Shown piece after piece: positions 35,230 to 42,471 of a DNA stretch of 64,000 nt. The translations under genes and the position numbers were made by a program. Each line of letters opens with the position of its first letter. Position 1 is the first letter of the stretch. The stretch covers positions 1-64,000 of the forward strand of contig NZ_JADLQX010000010.1 of assembly GCF_015477605.1 (NCBI RefSeq), written 5' to 3'. Below the pieces are notes generated by a model. The model was not told where the DNA came from. It saw only the letters and a list, made by a program, of their open reading frames with translations, and did no database searches. The DNA is from Nocardia amamiensis. Lineage in GTDB: Bacteria > Actinomycetota > Actinomycetes > Mycobacteriales > Mycobacteriaceae.

Positions 35230-36603
35230 GTGAAACGCACCGCGCCCATTCTGGGCCTGGTGTTCGCAACCACCGTCGCGCTCAGCGCTTGCGGCGGACT
35301 GGGGAGCACCACCACCGACTCGAAAACCGACGCCGCGCTGATCCCGGAGCTGAAGCCGGATCAGCAGGTGTCGATCGTGTTCGAGTCCTACAACTACGGA
35401 CTCGCCGGCGCCTGGACCGACACCTTCAACTCGCTGATCGCCGACTTCCGCACGAAGTTCCCGAACATCACGGTGACCGCGCAGAAGCCGCAGGGCAACA
35501 GCCCCAACCCGGCCAGCGACACCATCTCCAGCATCCAGAACCAGATGGTGGCCGGCGCGCCGCCGGACGTCGCGCAGCTCGGCTTCAGCGACCTGGACTT
35601 CACCATTCACCAGCTCGGCGCGAAGCCGCTGGACACCCTGGTCAGCAAGCAGGAGGTGCAGCGCAACTTCGACGGCGCCGAGCATCCGTTCGCGCCGAAG
35701 GCCCGGACGCTGGCCGACTGGGACGGCCACACCTACGGCGTTCCGTTCGTGTTCTCCACTCCGGTGCTGTATTACAACGCTTCGCTGTTCACCGAAGCGG
35801 GTCTCGACCCCGCGAAGCCCCCGGCCACCTGGCAGCAGGTCGCCGAGGCCGCCGCGGCGATCACCGGGAAGACCGGCAAAGGCGGGATCTACATCGACTG
35901 CTTGACCAAGACGGCCAAGGACTGGTGCTTCCAGTCGCTGGTGCGCTCCAACGGCGGCCGGGTGATCTCCGAGGACCGCACGAAGCTCACTTTCGCCGAC
36001 GCGCCCGCGGTCGAGGTCACGGCGATGGGCCAGCAGCTGGTCAACTCCGGCGGCATGCCCAAGTTCAACCAGAAGCAGGGCTACGAGGCGTTCGCCCGCG
36101 GTGAGATCGGCATGATCCTGGAGACCAGCGCGATCCAGGGCACCTTCGTCACCGGCGCCAAGGACAAGTGGGATCTGCGCTCGGCGCCGATGCCGAGCTT
36201 CGCGGGCAAGCCCACCGTGCCGACGAATTCCGGCGCCTCGCTGCACATCCTGTCCAACGACCCGGCCAAGCAGCGCGCGTCGTGGGAACTGATCAAGTTC
36301 CTCACCAGTGAACCGGCCTACACCAAGATCTCGCAGGGCATCGGCTACCTGCCGCTGCGCACCGGCCTGATGGACGATCCGGACGGATTGCAGGCGTGGT
36401 CGAAGAAGAACCCGCTGCTGGCCCCGAACGTCGCCCAGCTGGCGAACATGGAGCCGTGGATCTCCATGCCCGGCACCAACTACCTGCAGATCCGCGACGG
36501 CATGATGGAAGCCGTCGAGGCGATCGTGTTCCAGGGTAAGGACCCGCAGTCCACTCTCACCGCCGCCAGGGACGAGGGCGCCGAACTCCTTCCGGCGTCA
36601 TGA
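35230..36603 (+). CDS. ABC importer solute-binding lipoprotein (UgpB/MalE-like)
   Basis: Extracytoplasmic receptor of 457 residues with signal peptide and lipobox (VALSACGG, cysteine about residue 18). The family-1 solute-binding fold follows (VSIVFESYNYG, GAPPDVAQLGFSDLDF, then TYGVPFVFSTPVLYYNASLF). UgpB-type proteins bind glycerol-3-phosphate and its diesters; MalE-type bind oligosaccharides. The linked phosphoesterase favours the former, weakly. GTG 35230 is chosen because GAGGAG lies seven bases upstream. Its stop overlaps the next start (ATGA). Confidence 0.88.
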   Translation: MKRTAPILGLVFATTVALSACGGLGSTTTDSKTDAALIPELKPDQQVSIVFESYNYGLAGAWTDTFNSLIADFRTKFPNITVTAQKPQGNSPNPASDTISSIQNQMVAGAPPDVAQLGFSDLDFTIHQLGAKPLDTLVSKQEVQRNFDGAEHPFAPKARTLADWDGHTYGVPFVFSTPVLYYNASLFTEAGLDPAKPPATWQQVAEAAAAITGKTGKGGIYIDCLTKTAKDWCFQSLVRSNGGRVISEDRTKLTFADAPAVEVTAMGQQLVNSGGMPKFNQKQGYEAFARGEIGMILETSAIQGTFVTGAKDKWDLRSAPMPSFAGKPTVPTNSGASLHILSNDPAKQRASWELIKFLTSEPAYTKISQGIGYLPLRTGLMDDPDGLQAWSKKNPLLAPNVAQLANMEPWISMPGTNYLQIRDGMMEAVEAIVFQGKDPQSTLTAARDEGAELLPAS

Positions 36604-37457
36604 GCGCGGCGACGATCGTCCAGCTCACCGACACCCATATCCGCCCTGCTGGGGAACGGGTCCACGGCATGGTGGACACCTACGCCAACCTGACGCACGT
36701 GTTGCAGCAGCTGCGGGCGTCGCGACAGCGCATCGACGCGCTGGTGCTCTCGGGCGATCTGACCGACACCGGGTCGCCCGAGGCCTATCGCCGGCTGCGC
36801 TCGGCGGTCGAGCCGGTAGCCGAGGAGCTCGGCGCGAAGACGGTCTACGTCATGGGCAACCATGACGAGCGCGCGGCCTTCGCCACCGAACTACTCGGCA
36901 TGGATTCCGCCGCGGTGGATCCCGACGCCCCGCTCGACCAGGTCGTCGATGTGGCGGGACTGCGGGTGATCGCGCTGGACAGCACGACGCCGCGGCGGCA
37001 CGACGGGCGGCTGGAGGAGCGGCAGCTGGACTGGCTCGCCGACCAGCTGCGCGAACGGGCCCGGCACGGCACGCTGCTGGTGCTGCACCACCCGCCGATC
37101 CCCTCGCCGATCGCGGCCACCGAGTACTTGCGGTTGGCACGGCCGGAGCTGCTCGCCGAGGTCCTGGCGGATTCCGATGTGCGGCTGATCATCTGCGGGC
37201 ACAACCACCTCACCGCCGCGGCGGCGCTGGCCGGGATACCGGTCTGGATCGGGCCCGCGCTGGCTTACCGGATCGATCCGATCGCGCCGGTGGGACGGCA
37301 TCGGGGGTTGATCGGATTCGGCTACAGCCGCATCGATCTGCTCGGCTCGACGCTGGTGGCCACCGCTATCGAGGCGACACCCGCCGAGACCCTCTACGAA
37401 CGGCCCGAGCAGGACGTGCTCGACCAGCTCGCCGCGCTCGCGACGGAGGCCGGGTAA
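36600..37457 (+). CDS. Calcineurin-like metallophosphoesterase (CpdA-like)
   Basis: Binuclear metal phosphodiesterase of 285 residues with the complete motif set: D11 and H13 (LTDTHIRP), D53 (LSGDLTD), N87 and H88 (MGNHDE), HHPP and CGHNH further on. It has no signal peptide, so it acts inside the cell. Relatives hydrolyse cAMP or glycerophosphodiesters (GpdQ-like). Its position inside a Ugp-type importer operon, with ATGA overlap to the binding protein, suggests it cleaves the imported diester, taking the place GlpQ holds in other ugp operons. That is inference. Confidence 0.85.
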   Translation: MSAATIVQLTDTHIRPAGERVHGMVDTYANLTHVLQQLRASRQRIDALVLSGDLTDTGSPEAYRRLRSAVEPVAEELGAKTVYVMGNHDERAAFATELLGMDSAAVDPDAPLDQVVDVAGLRVIALDSTTPRRHDGRLEERQLDWLADQLRERARHGTLLVLHHPPIPSPIAATEYLRLARPELLAEVLADSDVRLIICGHNHLTAAAALAGIPVWIGPALAYRIDPIAPVGRHRGLIGFGYSRIDLLGSTLVATAIEATPAETLYERPEQDVLDQLAALATEAG

Positions 37458-37461
37458 CTCG

Positions 37462-38430
37462 ATGTTCGTCATCGAATCCCCGGCCGGCCGTGCTGGTGAC
37501 ACCGTGATCACGGAGGTCCCCGATTCGGTCGCGTCGCCGAACCGCCTCGCCCGGTTTCGCCGGGCGGGGCGGTTCGCCGTGCCGTACCTGTATCTGACGC
37601 CCGCGCTGGTGTTGCTCGTCGTATGGATCTATCGGCCGCTGGTCCAAGCGGTCGAGCTGTCCACGTACTCGTGGAATCTGCTGCCGACCGCGCCGATGAA
37701 GCCGGTCGGCCTCGGCAATTACCAACGGCTGCTCGATCTTCCGGCCTTCTGGGACTCCATCGGCCGCACCGGGGTGCTGATCGCGGGCATGCTGCCGTTC
37801 ACCGTGCTGCTTCCGCTGCTCATCGCGCTGGCCAGCAGGCGGGTGCACGGCCGGGCACGCACGGTCTACCACGCGTTCGTCTTCGCGCCGTTCCTCGTCG
37901 CGCCCGTCGCGGCGGCGGCCGTGTGGCGCTGGCTGCTGCATCCCGGCAGCGGTTTCGTCGATCAAGTTCTGCGCTCGGATCGCAACTGGGTCTACGACGC
38001 GAGCACCGCGCACGAGGTGATCATCCTGATCACCGGATGGCAGCTGCTCGGTTTCGCGGTGCTCGTGGTCTGGGCCGGGCTGGCGGGCATCAACGGCGAG
38101 TACGACGAGGCCGCCCGGGTGGACGGCGCGAGTCCCGGTCAGATCCGCCGGTGGATCACCTTGCCGCTGCTGTCGCCCACGCTGCTGTTTCTGGTGCTCA
38201 CCACGGTATTGCTCAGTCCGACTCTGACTTTCCCGCTGATCGACTCGATGACGCAGGGTGGCCCGGCACAGGCGACCACCAATATCTACTACCTGCTATG
38301 GGACTACGCGTTCCACAGCTTCGACGCCGGACTCAGCGCCGCGGCCGGTGTGCTGCTGTTCGCCGGATTCGGGGTGATCGCCGGAGTCCTGGTGTGGGTC
38401 TCGGAAAAGGTTTCCTTCCATGACGATTGA
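37462..38430 (+). CDS. ABC importer permease (UgpA/MalF-like)
   Basis: First membrane subunit of the importer, 322 residues, with about six helices after a 35-residue cytoplasmic tail (first helix near PYLYLTPALVLLVVWIY). The EAA loop is EAARVDGASPGQIRRWITLP. Length and layout match the sugar-permease group. It starts four bases after the phosphoesterase stop and overlaps the second permease by 11 bp. Confidence 0.88.
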   Translation: MFVIESPAGRAGDTVITEVPDSVASPNRLARFRRAGRFAVPYLYLTPALVLLVVWIYRPLVQAVELSTYSWNLLPTAPMKPVGLGNYQRLLDLPAFWDSIGRTGVLIAGMLPFTVLLPLLIALASRRVHGRARTVYHAFVFAPFLVAPVAAAAVWRWLLHPGSGFVDQVLRSDRNWVYDASTAHEVIILITGWQLLGFAVLVVWAGLAGINGEYDEAARVDGASPGQIRRWITLPLLSPTLLFLVLTTVLLSPTLTFPLIDSMTQGGPAQATTNIYYLLWDYAFHSFDAGLSAAAGVLLFAGFGVIAGVLVWVSEKVSFHDD

Positions 38431-39232
38431 CCGACTGCGCACCGCGGGCAGCCACGTTCTGCTCGCCGCGACCGCGATATTGTGCGCGTTTCCGATCTAC
38501 TGGCTGTTCGCCACGTCGCTGCGGCGGCCCGAGGACGTGACCTCGCTGTCCCCGGTACCCTGGCCGATCTCGTTCGCCAACTACGGCGACGCGGCCGACA
38601 AGGTCGACGTGCTGGGCCTGATCGGCAACACCTTCTTCGTCGCCGCGTTGTCCGCGGCGGGCCAGCTGCTCGTCGCGCTGCTGGCCTCCTATGCGTTCGC
38701 GATGTACACCTTTCCGTTCCAGCGGTTGCTCTACCTGGCCTTCGTCGGCACGTGGCTGGTTCCGTTCCAGGTCACCATGCTGCCCAACTACGTGCTGCTG
38801 ACCAAGCTCGGCCTGCTCAATTCGCTGATCGGCGTGGTGCTTCCGACACTGTGCTCGGCGCTCGCGGTCCTGCTGCTGCGCCAGCACATGGCCGGCTTCC
38901 CGAAGGAACTCGTGGCGGCGGCGAAGATCGACGGCCGTTCCTCGTGGTCGATCCTGTGGACCGTGGTCGTGCCGAATCTGCGCCCAGCCCTGGCGGCGCT
39001 GGCGATCCTGCTGTTCATCAACGCCTGGAACGAATACTTCTGGCCCGCGGTCGTACTACGCCAATCCAACAGCGTGCTCCAACTGGGCCTGCGCAGTTTC
39101 ATGGGCACCGAGGGCGACCACTGGGGACCGATGATGGCGGTGGCCAGCCTCGCCTGCCTCCCGGTGTTGCTGATGTATCTGCTGCTGCAACGCCACATCG
39201 TCAACGCGTTCGTGCGGTCGGGGTTGAAGTAG
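38420..39232 (+). CDS. ABC importer permease (UgpE/MalG-like)
   Basis: Second membrane subunit, 270 residues, six helices, with the EAA loop ELVAAAKIDGRSSWSILWTVV and the typical early motif PIYWLFATSLR. It completes the importer: ATPase, binding protein and two permeases are all present in one operon. It is the last gene of the plus-strand run; a long hairpin follows immediately. Confidence 0.88.
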   Translation: MTIDRLRTAGSHVLLAATAILCAFPIYWLFATSLRRPEDVTSLSPVPWPISFANYGDAADKVDVLGLIGNTFFVAALSAAGQLLVALLASYAFAMYTFPFQRLLYLAFVGTWLVPFQVTMLPNYVLLTKLGLLNSLIGVVLPTLCSALAVLLLRQHMAGFPKELVAAAKIDGRSSWSILWTVVVPNLRPALAALAILLFINAWNEYFWPAVVLRQSNSVLQLGLRSFMGTEGDHWGPMMAVASLACLPVLLMYLLLQRHIVNAFVRSGLK

Positions 39233-39236
39233 ACGA

Positions 39237-39286
39237 CCACTGCGATCGGACGGTCGGACCGGCGCGCGCTGCTCTGATCGCAGTGG
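39237..39286. terminator. Bidirectional hairpin after importer operon
   Basis: CCACTGCGATC (39237-39247) is exactly complementary to GATCGCAGTGG (39276-39286), an 11-bp stem closing a 28-base GC-rich loop that can fold further. It lies between the convergent stops at 39232 and 39291, so it can serve both strands. Confidence 0.6.
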
Positions 39287-39290
39287 GCGG

Positions 39291-39707
39291 TCAGTGGCCG
39301 TAACGATCATGTGCCTCGAACTCGCCGAAGTCGTCCTGTAGCCAGCCCAGATCGCGCCAGGTTCCGGAGCCGTCGAGGGGGCCCTCATAGACGATCTCCA
39401 GATAACTGCCAGGCTGGTCGTCGAGCCGGAGGCGGCGGCCTCGGCTGTACAGGAACAGCGACACGCTGATGTCCGGCTGTCCGTCGCTGTAATGCATACC
39501 GAGTATTCCCTCCCACGCCAGCTGGAGCGTTGGACTGGACAGCTCAGGACCTCGGACGAGACAGGAGAACCCGTCCTCCATTTCGCCTGGGTCGACTACG
39601 GTCACCTGCTCGCCGAGGTGAGTGGCGAGGCTGTCGGCGAGGACGTCGATCGTCGACCTCCACCGGCCGGATGGTGGGGTGTCTTCGGGGCCCTTTTCGA
39701 CCGTCAC
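39291..39707 (-). CDS. Small acidic protein of unknown function
   Basis: A 138-residue acidic, mostly beta-rich protein with no signal peptide or membrane helix. I do not recognise the family. The composition (many Asp/Glu, aromatic pairs, LQLAWEGILGMHY, DQPGSYLEIVYEGPL, DLGWLQDDFGEF) is reminiscent of immunity proteins of contact or polymorphic toxin systems, but that is only a resemblance. The GTG start at 39707 has an AAAGGA about 12 bases upstream. The sequence just upstream looks like a decayed reading frame (see next entry), which would fit an orphan immunity gene. Confidence 0.5.
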   Translation of the reverse strand: MTVEKGPEDTPPSGRWRSTIDVLADSLATHLGEQVTVVDPGEMEDGFSCLVRGPELSSPTLQLAWEGILGMHYSDGQPDISVSLFLYSRGRRLRLDDQPGSYLEIVYEGPLDGSGTWRDLGWLQDDFGEFEAHDRYGH

Positions 39708-39990
39708 GGCCAGTCGTTCCTTTCCCAGCACATGCCGCTTCGTGGGCACCGCTACGTGTGCGGATCTCGACGTAATTCGGGTTGCCCGCCCACTTCTCGA
39801 CTTTGACCGGTTTCGGGCTCGGCCCGCACCTTCGCCGACCCAGTCTGCGGCATCGACTCCAGATAGTCGAAGTCGGAGTTCAGTATTCCGGCGGTGCCAC
39901 GCTGCGCTGGCGGATGTGATGCGGGCGCGCCACGACCGCCCCGACGCCGCCAGGAACCCCGGACCGGCATCGGAGCGGTCATCGCGGATG
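39708..39990 (-). pseudogene. Possible decayed C-terminal remnant of a larger gene
   Basis: On the minus strand around 39885-39800 one frame reads protein-like (NSDFDYLESMPQTGSAKV). After a one-base shift near 39810 the next frame continues as VEKWAGNPNYVEIRT, then both degrade. No start, no long open frame and no known domain are present. It could be the tail of a lost toxin or other gene preceding the small acidic protein. Chance cannot be excluded. Confidence 0.3.
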
Positions 39991-41082
39991 TCAGGCCGAC
40001 GTGACCTGGTCGAGGGTCGGGTAGTCGGTGTACCCGGCGCTGTCGCCGCCGTAGAAGGTGGCCTGGTCGGCGGTGTTGTACGGCCCGCCCACCTTGATCC
40101 TGGCGTCGAGATCCGGGTTCGCCAGCCACAGGGCACCGAGCGAAACCGCGTCCGTGACACCGGATTCCAGCGCCTCCTCGGCCGCTTCGACGGTCGCGGG
40201 GAACGCGTCCGGGGTGCGGTGCGGGTTGAGAATGAGCGAGCCGGGCCAGGCGGCGCGCAGCTTCGTGGTCAGCTCGCGGTCGCCGCCTTCGACGATGTGC
40301 ACATAGGCGATGTCCTGTTCGGCCAGCTTCGTCAGCAGTTCGACGTACAGCGGCGCCGGATCGGACTCTTCGATGTGGTTGAACGGGTTGCCGGGCGAGA
40401 GCCGGATGCCCGTGCGGTCGGCACCGATGGCTTCGGACACCGCGGCCACGACCTCGGTGACGAACCGGATGCGGTTGGCCACCGATCCGCCGTAGGAATC
40501 CGTGCGCAGGTTGGTGTTGTCGGCCAAGAACTGGTGCAGCAGATAGCCGTTGGCGCCGTGCAGTTCGACACCGTCGAACCCGGCCGCGATGGCGTTGCGC
40601 GCGGCGGCGGTGAAGTCGGTGATCGTGGCGGCGATGTCCTCGGTGGTCATTTCCCGGGGCGTGGGGTGGTCGAGCATCCCGTCGGGTGTGAACAGCTGCT
40701 CGCCGGACGCCACCGCAGACGGGGCCAGCGGAAGCGCGTTGTCCGGGTAGAGTGCCGGGTGTCCGATGCGGCCACAGTGGTTGATTTGGGCGAAGATTCG
40801 CCCGCCCGCCCGGTGCACGGCATCGGTGACCTGCCGCCAAGCGTCGGTCTGCTCGGCGTTGTGCAGCCCTGGGGTCAGGAAGTAGCCCTGTCCGATGACG
40901 CTGGGCTGGATTCCCTCGCTGATGATCAGACCCGCGCTCGCCCGCTGGGCGTAGTACTCGCCGGCCAGCTCGGTGACGAGGCCCTCGGGGGTGGCCCGGT
41001 TCCGCGTCATCGGAGCCATCACCAGTCGGTTCGGAAGCTGCAATCCGCCGATCGTGACCGGATCGAACAGGGTGCTCACCAT
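39991..41082 (-). CDS. Old Yellow Enzyme-family ene-reductase
   Basis: FMN-dependent alkene reductase of 363 residues acting on alpha,beta-unsaturated carbonyls with NAD(P)H. The TIM-barrel motifs are complete: LVMAPMTRNRA near the N-terminus, QINHCGRIGHP, the substrate-binding pair in FDGVELHGANGYLLHQFL (H and N) and RTDSYGGSVANR, and a C-terminal phosphate-binding region. Length is typical for NemA/OYE. It is divergent from a MarR regulator with two operator-like sites between them, the usual arrangement for electrophile-inducible OYEs. Confidence 0.92.
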   Translation of the reverse strand: MVSTLFDPVTIGGLQLPNRLVMAPMTRNRATPEGLVTELAGEYYAQRASAGLIISEGIQPSVIGQGYFLTPGLHNAEQTDAWRQVTDAVHRAGGRIFAQINHCGRIGHPALYPDNALPLAPSAVASGEQLFTPDGMLDHPTPREMTTEDIAATITDFTAAARNAIAAGFDGVELHGANGYLLHQFLADNTNLRTDSYGGSVANRIRFVTEVVAAVSEAIGADRTGIRLSPGNPFNHIEESDPAPLYVELLTKLAEQDIAYVHIVEGGDRELTTKLRAAWPGSLILNPHRTPDAFPATVEAAEEALESGVTDAVSLGALWLANPDLDARIKVGGPYNTADQATFYGGDSAGYTDYPTLDQVTSA

Positions 41083-41128
41083 GTACTCCTTGCTTGTCCG
41101 ATTCGCGCACGGCGCCCGAGCGCGAATA

Positions 41129-41177
41129 CTTTATTGAATCAAGCATCATCGTGACAGGATTGCTTTAGCGGATCAAG
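41129..41177. promoter_or_regulatory. Two MarR operator-like sites
   Basis: CTTTATTGAATCAAG (41129-41143) and CTTTAGCGGATCAAG (41163-41177) are direct copies 34 bp apart. The first is an imperfect palindrome with 6 of 7 pairs matching around a central G. They lie between the divergent OYE and MarR genes, and the second overlaps the -35 region of the marR promoter, so the MarR protein probably represses both genes. Confidence 0.6.
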
Positions 41178-41197
41178 TATCTTCCGCAAAGTTAGCC

Positions 41198-41203
41198 TAG
41201 AAT
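41198..41203 (+). promoter_or_regulatory. -10 box (TAGAAT) of leaderless marR
   Basis: TAGAAT ends seven bases before ATG 41211 with no Shine-Dalgarno, so transcription likely begins at or next to the start codon. Confidence 0.5.
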
Positions 41204-41210
41204 TTCCGGC

Positions 41211-41642
41211 ATGGCAGTACCGGCAGGCCCCGTGAGCGCATCCACCGAGCTCGAGCGAGTGATGTTCGAGTTCGTGGACGCCTACAACAACGCCTTCGAG
41301 GCCGCAGCCCGGCAACACGCGATGAGCATGGCCCACGCATGCGTGCTCGGCAGGGTCGGCACCCCGAGGGGGATGGGCGAACTCGCCGAGGAACTCGGCT
41401 GCGACGCCTCCAACATCACCCAGATCGTCACGCGCCTGGAGGCCCGCTCACTGGTCCAGCGCCAAACCAACCCCGAAGACCGCCGCTCCCGGCAAATCCA
41501 GCGCACCGCGGAGGGCGACGCCGTCAACGCCGCCTTCGAAGAATCCTTCGACTTCCCCCGCCGCGCCGGCGCCAACCTCACCCCCGACGAACAACTCCAG
41601 CTGACCGAGCTACTCCGCAAAGCCCTTACAGCTCCCCAGTAG
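41211..41642 (+). CDS. MarR-family regulator of the ene-reductase
   Basis: Winged-helix regulator of 143 residues. The core is typical: AHACVLGRVGTPRGMGELAEELG, recognition helix CDASNITQIVTRLEARSLV and wing QRQTNPEDRRSRQIQRTAEG. A cysteine in the recognition helix (LGCDASNI) could sense electrophiles. It diverges from the Old Yellow Enzyme gene and sits behind two operator-like sites. Its end faces the merR gene 81 bp away. Confidence 0.9.
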   Translation: MAVPAGPVSASTELERVMFEFVDAYNNAFEAAARQHAMSMAHACVLGRVGTPRGMGELAEELGCDASNITQIVTRLEARSLVQRQTNPEDRRSRQIQRTAEGDAVNAAFEESFDFPRRAGANLTPDEQLQLTELLRKALTAPQ

Positions 41643-41731
41643 CGGTGTCCGAGGACCGCTGTCCAGATCGCCATGGAGAAGCAGGCAGGGTGGAGCGTCC
41701 GGCCGGACCTCCGTGATCGGGCGCTAGCCGT

Positions 41732-42442
41732 TCATGAGTTGGGCGAGGCGGTCCCACGCTGGGGATGAAGCTCCGGGCTGAGTCTGCGCGGCCAGCGGGC
41801 GATAGCCGGGTTCGCGACTGCGCGGGTCTCGGATCGGCTGTGGTGGTTGGCGAACCAGCTCCGAGTACGCGCCGCGAGCGCGGAAAGGCGGGGATCGTTC
41901 GGTGACCAGTCGTAGGCGGCGTCGTGGTCGAGAATTAGGGCGCGGAACTCGGGATCGGTGAGAAGTTCGCGTTTTTCGGCGATCCACACGGCGGCGTCCT
42001 CGGGTGAGGCTGTCTGCATGAGGATCCAGCCGCCACGTTCCAGGCGGATGTGGCGCTCGCTGACGCCGAGTTCGCGCAAGTCGTCCAGATAGTCGGCGAC
42101 TTCCTGGGAGACGAAAAGCCGGTCACCGCCGCGCAGCTGGGCGAGTTTGTCGCGGGTTCGCCGCAGCTGCGCGATGCGGTCCCGGAGGTCGCGGTCGATC
42201 TCGGCGATGGCTGCCGTGAGCGCGTCCGGGTCGGCGGCGAGGAGGTCCTTGATGCGGGCCAGTGGCACGCCCGCATCGGCCAGGGTCCTGATCTTGACGA
42301 GATCGATGGCGTGTTCGGCGGTATAGCGCCGGTAGCCGGACGAGTCGCGGTCGGGCTCGGCGAGCAGACCGCGCTCGTGATAGTGGCGGATGGCTTTGAT
42401 GGTCACTCCGGCGTAGTCCGCGAGCCGGCCGATCGTGATCAT
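41732..42442 (-). CDS. MerR-family regulator, 3' end frameshifted
   Basis: One-component regulator with N-terminal MerR helix-turn-helix (TIGRLADYAGVTIKAIRHYHERGLL) and a coiled coil (about 75-115), then an effector domain. ATG 42442 is preferred to ATG 42451 because AAAGG is well spaced from it. Near 41794 the frame appears broken: up to NPAIAR the sequence reads normally, then turns Arg/Pro-rich. Adding one base there restores AAQTQPGASSPAWDRLAQLMNG and a TAG stop at 41724. This is either a sequencing error or a recent mutation affecting the last 20-odd residues. It is downstream of a serine hydrolase, 29 bp apart, in one operon. Confidence 0.8.
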   Translation of the reverse strand: MITIGRLADYAGVTIKAIRHYHERGLLAEPDRDSSGYRRYTAEHAIDLVKIRTLADAGVPLARIKDLLAADPDALTAAIAEIDRDLRDRIAQLRRTRDKLAQLRGGDRLFVSQEVADYLDDLRELGVSERHIRLERGGWILMQTASPEDAAVWIAEKRELLTDPEFRALILDHDAAYDWSPNDPRLSALAARTRSWFANHHSRSETRAVANPAIARWPRRLSPELHPQRGTASPNS

Positions 42443-42471
42443 GCTGCACATCCTTTCACTCGGCGGTCAGG

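Noticed and set aside
41697..41708. GTCCGGCCGGAC palindrome between marR and merR as a terminator
   Set aside because: No loop and no T-tail; a 12-bp GC palindrome is expected by chance in such DNA.
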